From NCBI GenBank assembly GCA_041944835.1, contig CP145879.1, forward strand, positions 124,001 to 188,000: DNA of 64,000 nt, in the 5' to 3' direction. This document shows positions 27,822 through 36,391 of the stretch, piece after piece. A program made the position numbers and the translations under genes. The stretch is from Dasytiphilus stammeri_K. GTDB taxonomy: Bacteria > Pseudomonadota > Gammaproteobacteria > Enterobacterales > Enterobacteriaceae. The notes under the pieces are model-generated. The model had not been told where the DNA came from. It made no database searches and saw only the letters and a program-made list of their open reading frames with translations. The stretch's first letter is position 1; each line of letters begins with the position of its first letter.

Positions 27822-27846
27822 AGCTGCTGCTTAACAGGATAAAATC

Positions 27847-28674
27847 ATGCATCCCATTCTTAACATTGCTATACGTGCTGCTCGTAAAACAGGGATTTTA
27901 ATGATGAAAATTTATGAAAATCTAGATGCGCTAAATATCAATCAAAACTATTATATTATTTCTCATATGATTAAAAAATCTGAACAGATCCTAATTGATA
28001 TGATTCATCAATATTATCCTCAACATGAAATCATTTTTAATCTCTCTGAACCATTAAATGTAAATCAATCAAATATACAATGGATCATTAATCCCCTTAA
28101 TGGAATTATTAATTTTCAGAAAAAATTACCACATTTTGCTATTGTCATATCAATACGTGTTAAAGGTAAAACCGAAATTGCTCTGGTTTATGATTTCATA
28201 CGTAACGAATTATTTACCGCTGTAAGAGGACAAGGGACTAAACTAAATGGTTATCGACTTCATAATAATAAAACTATCCTTAAGATAAAAAATCTTACTA
28301 ATCTACTTTTTGCTACTGATTTATCTGCAATGACAAATGATCTGAAATTTAATAATTACCTTAAAATAATCACAACTCTTTTCAGGCAAGGTGTCAACCT
28401 TAGGATTACAGGTTCGGATATATTAGATTTAGCATATGTAGCAGCCGGACGGTTTGATGGTTATTTTAAAATTGGTAAAAATATGATGCCTATATCATCT
28501 CTTATATGTGGTAAATTATTAATACGTGAATCTGGGGCATTATTAATAGATAATGGTGATGATAAACAAGAAAGCCATGATAATATTATTGCTGGTACTA
28601 CTCCTCATATTTTGAAATTTTTAATTAAGGTTTTTAAGAATGATGAAAATAGTAACTTTGAAATATCTAACTAA
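27847..28674 (+). CDS. suhB: SuhB, inositol-monophosphatase-fold protein with all catalytic motifs lost
   Basis: In E. coli SuhB is both an inositol monophosphatase and a partner of NusA in the rRNA antitermination complex. The product has 275 residues (E. coli 267), is uninterrupted, and is clearly SuhB: MHPILNIAIRAARKTG, PHFAIVISIRVKGKTE, RNELFTAVRGQG, LDLAYVAAGRFDGYF. Every active-site motif is changed. E. coli E67-E68 is N65-L66. WVIDPLDGTTNF is WIINPLNGIINF (D84 to N82, D87 to N85). TNVDK is SHMIK (D44 lost). PWDFAAG reads ISSLICG (D212 to S218). The enzyme should not bind Mg2+ or hydrolyse phosphate. Conservation elsewhere argues against a decaying pseudogene and for a kept non-catalytic role. 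Confidence 0.93.
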   Translation: MHPILNIAIRAARKTGILMMKIYENLDALNINQNYYIISHMIKKSEQILIDMIHQYYPQHEIIFNLSEPLNVNQSNIQWIINPLNGIINFQKKLPHFAIVISIRVKGKTEIALVYDFIRNELFTAVRGQGTKLNGYRLHNNKTILKIKNLTNLLFATDLSAMTNDLKFNNYLKIITTLFRQGVNLRITGSDILDLAYVAAGRFDGYFKIGKNMMPISSLICGKLLIRESGALLIDNGDDKQESHDNIIAGTTPHILKFLIKVFKNDENSNFEISN

Positions 28675-28690
28675 CATTTTAAAGTTGATA

Positions 28691-29950
28691 TTAACCACCA
28701 TAAATAGGATATTTAGCACAAAGAGATAATATTTTTTCTTTCACTATTTTAACTGTATATAAATCGTTGATATTATTAAGAATATCGCAAATCCATCCAG
28801 CAATTATTCTAACTTCTATTTCTTTTAAACCCCTACGAGTAATAGCCGCTGTTCCTATACGAATACCAGATGTAATAAATGCACTTTTTGGATCATTAGG
28901 AATATTATTTTTATTTACTATAATCTTAGCTTTATTCAAAATATTATTCGCTTCTTTACCAGTAATATTTTTATTACGTAAATCAAGTAAAAACATATGA
29001 TTAAAAGTACGACCTCCTACAACTATATAATTTCTATTTAAAAATACTTCAACCATTGCTTGTGCATTTTTTACTACTTGATGTTGATAGATTTTAAAAT
29101 CTGGTTCCATTGCTTCCTTAAAGGCAATTGCTTTTCCTGCAATAATATGCATCAACGGACCACCTTGCTGCCCAGGAAATACAGCGGAATTAATTTTTTG
29201 ATATAGATCCTCACTGCCTCCTTGTGCCAATATTAATCCCCCACGAGGTCCACCAAGAGTCTTATGTGTAGTAGTGGTTACAATATGTGCATATGGTAAC
29301 GGACTAGGATAAACTCCTGCCGCAACTAACCCAGCTATGTGAGACATATCCACTAATAAAAATGCGTTGTTAACAGTATCAGTAATCTTACGCATCTTCA
29401 TCCAATCCGCTCTTCCTGACCACGCTGAAAACCCTCCAATGATAATCTTAGGTTGATAGGATTGTGCTAAATTTTCTAATTCATGATAATCAATATCTCC
29501 TTCTGAATTAGTACCGTAATGTACAACATTATAATTTTTTCCGGAAAAATTGGATGAATATCCATGACTTAAATGACCGCCATGAGTAAGATTCATACTT
29601 AGAATCGTATCTCGAGGTTGGAGTAAAGCATGATAAACCGAAAAATTAGCTTGAGAACCGGAATGTGGTTGTACATTAGCATAATCTGCATTAAATAAAT
29701 CCTTAGCTCGATTAATTGCTAACTGCTCTATGAGATCTACATATTCACAACCACCATAATATCTTTTACCTGGATAACCTTCAGCATATTTATTAGTTAA
29801 TTCTGACCCTTGAGCTTGCATAACACTATAACTAGCATAGTTCTCAGAAGCAATTAAGTTAATACTATTTTCCTGCCTTAATTTTTCTTGTTGCAAAATT
29901 AACCATATTTCTGGATCAGAATTAGCAATCTTTATTTTATCTTTTATCAT
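28691..29950 (-). CDS. glyA: serine hydroxymethyltransferase GlyA
   Basis: PLP enzyme that converts serine and tetrahydrofolate to glycine and methylene-tetrahydrofolate, the main one-carbon source; FolA in this window recycles dihydrofolate. It has 419 residues (E. coli 417). The PLP lysine is K230 in TTTTHKTLGGPRGG. NLIASENYAS and GYPGKRYYGG are intact. It converges on suhB with 16 bases between, and tadA lies upstream on the same strand. Confidence 0.98.
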   Translation of the reverse strand: MIKDKIKIANSDPEIWLILQQEKLRQENSINLIASENYASYSVMQAQGSELTNKYAEGYPGKRYYGGCEYVDLIEQLAINRAKDLFNADYANVQPHSGSQANFSVYHALLQPRDTILSMNLTHGGHLSHGYSSNFSGKNYNVVHYGTNSEGDIDYHELENLAQSYQPKIIIGGFSAWSGRADWMKMRKITDTVNNAFLLVDMSHIAGLVAAGVYPSPLPYAHIVTTTTHKTLGGPRGGLILAQGGSEDLYQKINSAVFPGQQGGPLMHIIAGKAIAFKEAMEPDFKIYQHQVVKNAQAMVEVFLNRNYIVVGGRTFNHMFLLDLRNKNITGKEANNILNKAKIIVNKNNIPNDPKSAFITSGIRIGTAAITRRGLKEIEVRIIAGWICDILNNINDLYTVKIVKEKILSLCAKYPIYGG

Positions 29951-29986
29951 TATAATAGGAATAATAAAAATTATTTTTAAATTCTT

Positions 29987-30448
29987 CTACGGTTTATTAT
30001 GCCGCCGTCGATGTTGGAAAAAATTTTTAAGCAGATTAGAACAATCAACATTAAGAATATCTCCAGTTACTTGTACTTGATGATTAAAAAAAACGTTTTT
30101 TTTAATTAATAAAAAACGGGAAATTCCAAATGTATCATCACGGGCTCCAAAAACTAAATGTTTAATGCGACTATGTACAATCGCACCTATACACATTACA
30201 CAAGGCTCTAGTGTAACATAAAGTGTAGTATTAAGTAATCTATAATTTTTTAATACTCTTCCAGCTCTACGTAATGCTAAAATTTCAGCATGACCAGTAG
30301 GATCATTATTGTTAATTGAACAATTCCAACCTTCACTAATAATTTCATTTGAACGAACTACAATTGCTCCTACTGGAACTTCACCAAGTTGTAATGCATA
30401 ATTAGCTAATTTTAAAGCATATTTCATCCAATATTCATTCTCTCCCAT
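29987..30448 (-). CDS. tadA: tRNA-specific adenosine deaminase TadA
   Basis: Makes inosine at the wobble position of tRNA-Arg(ACG). It has 153 residues (E. coli 167). The zinc and catalytic residues are H53 and E55 in GHAE, and C83 and C86 in PCVMC. The lysine/arginine-rich C-terminus (FFQHRRRHNK) is typical. It is divergent from gyrA with a 162-base gap and 36 bases upstream of glyA. Confidence 0.97.
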   Translation of the reverse strand: MGENEYWMKYALKLANYALQLGEVPVGAIVVRSNEIISEGWNCSINNNDPTGHAEILALRRAGRVLKNYRLLNTTLYVTLEPCVMCIGAIVHSRIKHLVFGARDDTFGISRFLLIKKNVFFNHQVQVTGDILNVDCSNLLKNFFQHRRRHNKP

Positions 30449-30539
30449 TGCAAATCAATCTCTATAAATTAAATAATATATTTAAATATACTAAATCACA
30501 TCTATCTTTCCTAGATTTATCTAATATAGATCAATTAAA

Positions 30540-30569
30540 TTGCCATTCTGAATGATAAAATGATATAAT
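30540..30569 (+). promoter_or_regulatory. candidate sigma70 promoter of gyrA
   Basis: TTGCCA (30540-30545) and a consensus TATAAT (30564-30569) are separated by 18 bases, 41 bases before the gyrA start. This is one of the clearest promoter matches in the window. Confidence 0.55.
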
Positions 30570-30610
30570 TGATAAAAATTAGCTTTCAAATCTAGAGGAA
30601 TCACAGCTCG

Positions 30611-33181
30611 ATGAGCAACCTTACCAGCAGTAGTGAAATTGTACCAATTAATATTGAAGAAGAACTGGAAAGTTCTTATATAGATTATGCTATGTCTGTT
30701 ATTGTTGGACGAGCATTACCAGATATTAGAGACGGACTAAAACCTGTACATCGTCGTGTGCTATATGCTATGTATATACTTGGTAATAATTGGAATAAAC
30801 CATATAAAAAATCTGCTCGCATAGTAGGTGATGTTATAGGAAAATATCATCCTCATGGCGATATTGCAGTATATGATGCTCTAGTTAGAATGGCACAGTC
30901 CTTTTCCCTGCGTTATATATTAGTTGATGGTCAAGGGAATTTTGGATCAATTGATGGAGATCCAGCTGCGGCAATGCGTTATACAGAAGTACGAATGACA
31001 AAAATTGCTCATGAACTTTTAGCCGATTTAGAAAAAGAAACAGTTAAATTTGTACCTAACTATGATGGAAACGAACATATTCCAGAAGTTTTTCCTACAA
31101 AAATTCCAAATTTACTAATAAATGGTTGTTCTGGTATTGCTGTAGGAATGGCTACTAATATTCCTCCACACAATTTAAGTGAAATTATTAATGGCTGTTT
31201 AGCTTATATTAATGATAATAATATCAGTATTAAGGAATTGATGAAATATATTCCAGGTCCCGATTTTCCTACTGCTGCCATTATTAATGGTACCAATGGT
31301 ATTGAAAAAGCATATCACACTGGACGTGGTAAAATTGATATTAGAGCGCGTTGTAAAATACAACAAGATGCGAAAACAGGACGTGAAACTATTATTTGTT
31401 ATGAAATTCCTTATCAAGTAAATAAAGCTCGTCTAATTGAAAAAATTGCAGACTTAATTAAAGAAAAACGTATTGAAGGCATTAATACATTACGCGACGA
31501 ATCAGATAAAGATGGTATGCGTATTTTTATTGAAATTAAAAAGGACTTCATGGCAGAAGTCATATTAAATCATCTTTATAATTTAACTCCATTACAAATT
31601 TCCTTTCATATGAATATGGTAGCTTTACATGATGGTAAACCACAGCTCCTTAGCTTAAAAGATATGATAGCTGCTTTTATTGATCATAGGCGCGAAGTAG
31701 TTATACGTCGTACTATTTACGATTTAAAGAAAAAAAGTAATAGTGCTCATATTTTAGAAGGTTTGGCTATTGCCTTAGTTAATATTGATAGAATCATAGA
31801 AATAATTCGCAAGAGCAAAAATATTATAGAAGCTAAATCTATACTTTTATCACAGTCTTGGGAATTTGGTGATCTTTCTCTCATTATACAAAATTATTTA
31901 AAAATTAAATCTCATTTAGAGATTAGTAGTAATGAACCAAAGATTAGTGGAATCTATGATAAAAAATATTATTTTTCACAAGAACAAACCCAAGCTATAT
32001 TAGATTTACGATTAAATAAACTTACTAGTTTAGAGCATAAAAATTTACTAGATGAATATAATTATCTCTTAAAAGAGATTCAACATTTATCTCATGTTCT
32101 TCAACATTCTGAACAGCTCATGAAAGTTATTTGTAAGGAACTAATCGAAATTCGTGATCAGTTTCATGACGAACGTAGTACTGAAATTATAACTAAAAGT
32201 GTTGATATTACTATTGAAGATCTGATTATTAATGTTCCTGTAGTAGTGACTTTATCACATCTCGGATATGTAAAATATCAACCATTATCCGAGTATGAAG
32301 CTCAACATCGAGGGGGAAAAGGTAAATTAGCTACTAGTATAAAAAAAGGACAAGATTATATAGAACGATTATTAGTTGCAAATAGTCATGATTCTATTCT
32401 ATGCTTTTCTAGTGTTGGTAGATTGTACTGGCTCAAGGTATATCAATTACCGGAATCCAATCGTTATTCCAAAGGACGTCCAATTGTTAATATTTTGCCG
32501 TTAATATCGAATGAAAGAATTACAGCTATTCTTCCAGTTCATGATAATATATCTGGAAAACATGTTTTTATGGCCACTGCAAAGGGTTTAGTAAAAAAAA
32601 CTCCTCTAATTGAATTAAACAAGCCAAGAAATGCTGGTATTATTGCTATCAATTTAAATGAAGGGGATGAACTGATAGGAGTTAATTTTACCGATGGAAC
32701 TAATGATGTTATGTTATTTTCAGCTGCAGGTAAAGTAGTACGTTTTAATGAACAATCAGTGCGATCAATGGGTAGAACATCAGCAGGAGTACGTGGTATC
32801 AAGCTATCTTCCTCAATTACAGATCGAGTGGTTTCATTAATCGTTCCACAGAATAAAGGGGAAATTCTAACGGTTACTAAAAATGGATATGGAAAACGCA
32901 CCGCTATTGATGAATACCCCTTGAAATCTAGGTCTACACAGGGTGTTATCTCCATAAAAGTTACTAAGCGTAATGGTAATGTAGTTGGTGCAGTTCAAGT
33001 TAATAGCGGTGATGAAATTATGATAATTACGGATGCTGGTACTTTAGTACGTACGAGAGTTTTAGAAGTTAGTATTGTAGGACGCAATACACAAGGTGTG
33101 GTTTTGATACGTACTTCACTAAATGAACATGTAGTTGCATTACAACGAATAGTTGAACCAACTACTATAATGATAAAATAA
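30611..33181 (+). CDS. gyrA: DNA gyrase subunit A
   Basis: Breakage-reunion subunit of the type II topoisomerase that introduces negative supercoils. It has 856 residues (E. coli 875). The catalytic tyrosine is Y124 in AAAMRYTE, and the C-terminal beta-pinwheel begins near 530 with a GyrA box reading QHRGGKG (E. coli QRRGGKG). Two oddities: the residue equivalent to E. coli Ser83 is Ile85 (HPHGDIAVYD), a position known for quinolone resistance, and the acidic C-terminal tail of E. coli is absent, the protein ending at QRIVEPTTIMIK. GAGG lies 12 bases before the ATG. Confidence 0.98.
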   Translation: MSNLTSSSEIVPINIEEELESSYIDYAMSVIVGRALPDIRDGLKPVHRRVLYAMYILGNNWNKPYKKSARIVGDVIGKYHPHGDIAVYDALVRMAQSFSLRYILVDGQGNFGSIDGDPAAAMRYTEVRMTKIAHELLADLEKETVKFVPNYDGNEHIPEVFPTKIPNLLINGCSGIAVGMATNIPPHNLSEIINGCLAYINDNNISIKELMKYIPGPDFPTAAIINGTNGIEKAYHTGRGKIDIRARCKIQQDAKTGRETIICYEIPYQVNKARLIEKIADLIKEKRIEGINTLRDESDKDGMRIFIEIKKDFMAEVILNHLYNLTPLQISFHMNMVALHDGKPQLLSLKDMIAAFIDHRREVVIRRTIYDLKKKSNSAHILEGLAIALVNIDRIIEIIRKSKNIIEAKSILLSQSWEFGDLSLIIQNYLKIKSHLEISSNEPKISGIYDKKYYFSQEQTQAILDLRLNKLTSLEHKNLLDEYNYLLKEIQHLSHVLQHSEQLMKVICKELIEIRDQFHDERSTEIITKSVDITIEDLIINVPVVVTLSHLGYVKYQPLSEYEAQHRGGKGKLATSIKKGQDYIERLLVANSHDSILCFSSVGRLYWLKVYQLPESNRYSKGRPIVNILPLISNERITAILPVHDNISGKHVFMATAKGLVKKTPLIELNKPRNAGIIAINLNEGDELIGVNFTDGTNDVMLFSAAGKVVRFNEQSVRSMGRTSAGVRGIKLSSSITDRVVSLIVPQNKGEILTVTKNGYGKRTAIDEYPLKSRSTQGVISIKVTKRNGNVVGAVQVNSGDEIMIITDAGTLVRTRVLEVSIVGRNTQGVVLIRTSLNEHVVALQRIVEPTTIMIK

Positions 33182-33198
33182 CAAAAAAGTAAATTATT

Positions 33199-33525
33199 AT
33201 GAATGATGAGAATAAAGCGGTTATTATATTATGTACTGTACCTAATGAAGAATGGGCACTAAAATTAGCAAATAAATTATTAGCCGAAAAAATTGCTGCT
33301 TGTATAACATATTGGATGAATGTTAAATCTTTATACTATTGGAATGATAAAGTTCAAAAAACTACTGAAGTCCAAATGTTAATAAAAAGTAACGATTTAC
33401 ATAAAAAAAAATTACTCCAAGTTATTACAGATATGCATCCATATCAAATTCCAGAAATATTGGTTTTACCTATAATACATGGTAACAAACAATATCTATC
33501 ATGGATAGATAGATCATTAATCTAA
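33199..33525 (+). CDS. cutA: divalent-cation tolerance protein CutA
   Basis: Small trimeric protein of the PII-like fold; E. coli mutants are affected in copper tolerance but the molecular role is unsettled. It has 108 residues (E. coli 112). Family motifs LLAEKIAACITYW and EVQMLIKS are visible. It follows gyrA by 17 bases and may share its transcript. The cutA to tRNA-Phe pairing recalls the E. coli cutA-pheU neighbourhood. Confidence 0.93.
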   Translation: MNDENKAVIILCTVPNEEWALKLANKLLAEKIAACITYWMNVKSLYYWNDKVQKTTEVQMLIKSNDLHKKKLLQVITDMHPYQIPEILVLPIIHGNKQYLSWIDRSLI

Positions 33526-33556
33526 TTAATCATGACTTAATTTTTTGAAAAAAATT

Positions 33557-33632
33557 GCCTGGATAGCTCAGTTGGTAGAGCAAGGGACTGAAAATCCCTG
33601 TGTCGGTGGTTCAATTCCACCTTCAGGCACCA
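33557..33632 (+). tRNA. tRNA-Phe (GAA)
   Basis: A 76-base cloverleaf, close to E. coli tRNA-Phe. The acceptor pairs GCCTGGA with TTCAGGC (one G-T pair), the D arm has AGCTCAGTTGGTAGAGC, the anticodon loop is CTGAAAA with GAA, and the T loop is TTCAATT. The 3' CCA is encoded (33630-33632). Confidence 0.97.
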
Positions 33633-33782
33633 CCATATATAATAAATAACAGTATTGATTACCAAAAATCATAACTGCTTTTTATTACTAATTAACTATT
33701 ATGCATTCTAATAAAGAACATCTATGACTTATTTATTTAAACTAAAGATATTTTTGTTGATTACATGGAGATTATATCTCTT

Positions 33783-34238
33783 GTGAAATTAACTAAAAGT
33801 AAAAGGCGTCGTGCACGTGAATATGTTCTTCAGGCACTTTATTCTTGGCAATTATCTGGTAATGACATAGCTGAAATTGAGTCGGATTTATTTTTTAAAC
33901 CAGATCAACCCGATCTTAAAAACATAGACATGCTTTATTTTACTCAATTATTAAGAGGTGTTATAGCGTATAAAAACGATCTCGATTTAATAATAGAAAA
34001 ACATATTAGTAGAAAATTAGATGAAATAGGACCAATTGAAAAAGCTATTTTACGATTATCTTTATTTGAATTAATAAAATTTAATGAGATACCGTATAAA
34101 GTAATCATTAATGAAGGGATAGAATTAGCCAAAGAATTTGGAGCCGAAGATAGTCATAAATTTATTAATGCTGTATTAGATAATGCTATCGTAAAAATAC
34201 GTTCTAAAAAAAACCACTATTCATCAAATAATATTTAA
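33783..34238 (+). CDS. nusB: transcription antitermination factor NusB
   Basis: All-helical protein that with NusE (ribosomal protein S10) binds boxA RNA and supports antitermination in rRNA operons. The sequence is intact: KRRRAREYVLQALYSWQLSGND at the start, IPYKVIINEGIELAKEFG and DSHKFINAVLDNA near the end. The start is placed at a GTG (33783), giving MKLTKSKRRR and about 151 residues (E. coli 139); GGAG lies 12 bases upstream. An ATG at 33765 in the same frame is the alternative and would add six residues. It is followed by folA after 7 bases. Confidence 0.94.
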   Translation: MKLTKSKRRRAREYVLQALYSWQLSGNDIAEIESDLFFKPDQPDLKNIDMLYFTQLLRGVIAYKNDLDLIIEKHISRKLDEIGPIEKAILRLSLFELIKFNEIPYKVIINEGIELAKEFGAEDSHKFINAVLDNAIVKIRSKKNHYSSNNI

Positions 34239-34245
34239 TAAACAC

Positions 34246-34761
34246 ATGATAATTAGTCTAATTGCAGCTATTGCCAAGAACAATGTTATTGGAAGACATA
34301 ATACCATTCCATGGCATTTACCAGCTGACTTAAATTGGTTTAAAAAACATACTTTTAACAAACCGGTTCTTATGGGACGTTGTACATGGGAATCATTAAA
34401 AAAACCATTATTAGGAAGGCATAATATTATAGTTAGTAAGTCTCTTCTTAACAAGAACATTGATGATACTAACATTAGTTTAGTATCATCAATACAGTTA
34501 GCTATAGATTTGGTATTAAAGTTGGATTATAAAGAAATTATGGTAATAGGAGGAGAAAATATATATTGTCAAATGATAAACTACGCTGACACTCTTTATC
34601 TCACATCTATTGATCTAGAAGTTGAAGGAGACACTTTCTTTCCAATTTATTTTCCTAATGAATGGTTTTCTACATTCAAAGAATTTCATTCTGCAGATAA
34701 AAAAAATTCTCATAGTTATTCTTTCGAAATTCTTAATCGGATATATAAAAAAGTCAATTGA
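34246..34761 (+). CDS. folA: dihydrofolate reductase FolA
   Basis: Reduces dihydrofolate to tetrahydrofolate with NADPH. It has 171 residues (E. coli 159), longer mainly at the C-terminal half. MIISLIAAIAKNNVIG, the catalytic Asp in WHLPADLNWFK, MGRCTWESL, and the NADPH motif VIGGENIY are all clear. In E. coli folA lies beside apaH; here it follows nusB, so it has been moved. Its stop codon abuts the 3' end of a convergent tRNA-Asn gene. Confidence 0.96.
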   Translation: MIISLIAAIAKNNVIGRHNTIPWHLPADLNWFKKHTFNKPVLMGRCTWESLKKPLLGRHNIIVSKSLLNKNIDDTNISLVSSIQLAIDLVLKLDYKEIMVIGGENIYCQMINYADTLYLTSIDLEVEGDTFFPIYFPNEWFSTFKEFHSADKKNSHSYSFEILNRIYKKVN

Positions 34762-34837
34762 TGGCTCCCCTGACTGGACTCGAACCAGTGACATACGGAT
34801 TAACAGTCCGTCGTTCTACCAACTGAACTACAGAGGA
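34762..34837 (-). tRNA. tRNA-Asn (GTT)
   Basis: A 76-base cloverleaf on the minus strand, nearly identical to E. coli tRNA-Asn. The 5' acceptor strand TCCTCTG pairs with CAGGGGA (one T-G pair), the anticodon loop is CTGTTAA with GTT, the T loop is TTCGAGT, and 3' GCCA is encoded. It abuts folA and lies 59 bases downstream of asnS, its own synthetase gene, on the same strand. Confidence 0.97.
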
Positions 34838-34896
34838 AAAACCCATTACTACTATTTTAAAAAATAGTATTTATATTGTCAATTGATAATTAAAAA

Positions 34897-36291
34897 TTAA
34901 AATTTAGCATTACGTGGTGTACGTGGAAATGGTACAGTATCTTTAACATTTTGAATTCCAGTTACATAGGCTATTAATCGTTCAAAACCTAAACCGAATC
35001 CTGAATGAGGTACCGTTCCATACCTTCGTAAATCACGATACCACCAATATTCTTCATTCTTTATTCCTTTTTCACACATCCTTTGGTCAAGAATATCTAA
35101 ACGTTCTTCACGCTGTGAACCTCCAATAATTTCTCCTATTCCAGGAACTAAGACGTCTAAAGATGCTACGGTTTTATTATCGTCATTAAGACGCATATAA
35201 AATGGTTTTATATTTTTTGGATAATTTATTACTCCTAGTGGACTATTAAAATATTGTTCAGCTAAATAACGTTCATGCTCTGATGATAAATCACTTCCCC
35301 AAAAAATTTGATGTTTAAATTTTTTTTTACTAGATAAAAGTATGGATATAGCATCATCATAATCTATGATAACTATATTTTTTTCGGTAAATTCTTCTAA
35401 ACGAGTAATAATATGCGGGTCAAACTGAGTAAAAAATTTTAGATCCTCAAATCTGTCAATTAAGACAGTTTTAATAATATTTATTAGCATTTTTTCTGCT
35501 AAAGAACTAATGTCATTTAATGTAGCAAATGCTATTTCAGGCTCAACCATCCAAAATTCTGCTAAATGGCGGCTAGTATTAGAATTTTCTGCACGAAAAG
35601 TTGGTCCAAAAGTATATACTTTTGATAATGCGCAAGCATAAGATTCACAATTCAATTGTCCGGTTCCAGTTAAAAATGTTTCTTTAGAAAAAAAATCTTT
35701 AGTATAATCCACTTCTCCTCTATTATTTAAAGGCAATGATTCTAAATCTAAATTAGAAACACGAAACATTTCTCCCATTCCTTCAGTATCATAAGTAGTA
35801 ATAATAGGAGTTGCAATCCATAAATAACCTTTATCATCAAAGAAACGATGAATAGCTTGAGCTAAAGTATGACGAATACGTGAAATAGCACCAATAAATT
35901 TAGTACGTGGACGTAAATGACAAAACTCTCGTAAATATTCTTTGGAATGATGTTTTGCAGTAATAGGATATGTATTTGGATCTTCAATCCAACCCACTAC
36001 TTTTATTAAAGTAATAGCTATTTCAAACTCTTGTTCTTTTCCTGATGAAATTATAAGTTTTCCTGTAACTATTACAGAACATCCAGTAGATAAATGCAAT
36101 ACTTCTTTATAATTAGGTAAAGAATGTTTTGCAACCGCTTGAATAGTATTCAAGCATGAACCATCATATATTGTAATAAATGAAAGACCAGATTTTGAAG
36201 ATCGTCTATTACGTACCCAACCTTTTAAAGTTATAATACTATTAATTTGGATACGATGTTGTAAAATATCCACTACAGAAACTTCATACAT
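34897..36291 (-). CDS. asnS: asparaginyl-tRNA synthetase AsnS
   Basis: Class IIb synthetase that charges tRNA-Asn. It has 464 residues (E. coli 466). The N-terminal OB anticodon domain spans about 15-105 (ITLKGWVRNRRSSKSGLSF). Motif 2 is TFRAENSNTSRHLAEFW and motif 3 ends GFGLGFERLIAYVTG. The tRNA-Asn gene lies just downstream. Confidence 0.98.
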   Translation of the reverse strand: MYEVSVVDILQHRIQINSIITLKGWVRNRRSSKSGLSFITIYDGSCLNTIQAVAKHSLPNYKEVLHLSTGCSVIVTGKLIISSGKEQEFEIAITLIKVVGWIEDPNTYPITAKHHSKEYLREFCHLRPRTKFIGAISRIRHTLAQAIHRFFDDKGYLWIATPIITTYDTEGMGEMFRVSNLDLESLPLNNRGEVDYTKDFFSKETFLTGTGQLNCESYACALSKVYTFGPTFRAENSNTSRHLAEFWMVEPEIAFATLNDISSLAEKMLINIIKTVLIDRFEDLKFFTQFDPHIITRLEEFTEKNIVIIDYDDAISILLSSKKKFKHQIFWGSDLSSEHERYLAEQYFNSPLGVINYPKNIKPFYMRLNDDNKTVASLDVLVPGIGEIIGGSQREERLDILDQRMCEKGIKNEEYWWYRDLRRYGTVPHSGFGLGFERLIAYVTGIQNVKDTVPFPRTPRNAKF

Positions 36292-36391
36292 AAATATTTC
36301 TCTAAAGTTTAAATTAACGAAATAATAGTAAATATATTTAATTAATAGAAATTTTATTTTTCATCACTTCAGGATAAGGAGTTCATTATAA

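Noticed and set aside
27847..28674. suhB as an ordinary decaying pseudogene
   Set aside because: Frame is open, length normal, and non-catalytic surface and core segments remain close to E. coli; only catalytic motifs are lost.
34622..34867. 81-codon ORF overlapping folA end and tRNA-Asn
   Set aside because: Out-of-frame reading of folA running through the antisense of a tRNA gene, a well-known source of false proteins.
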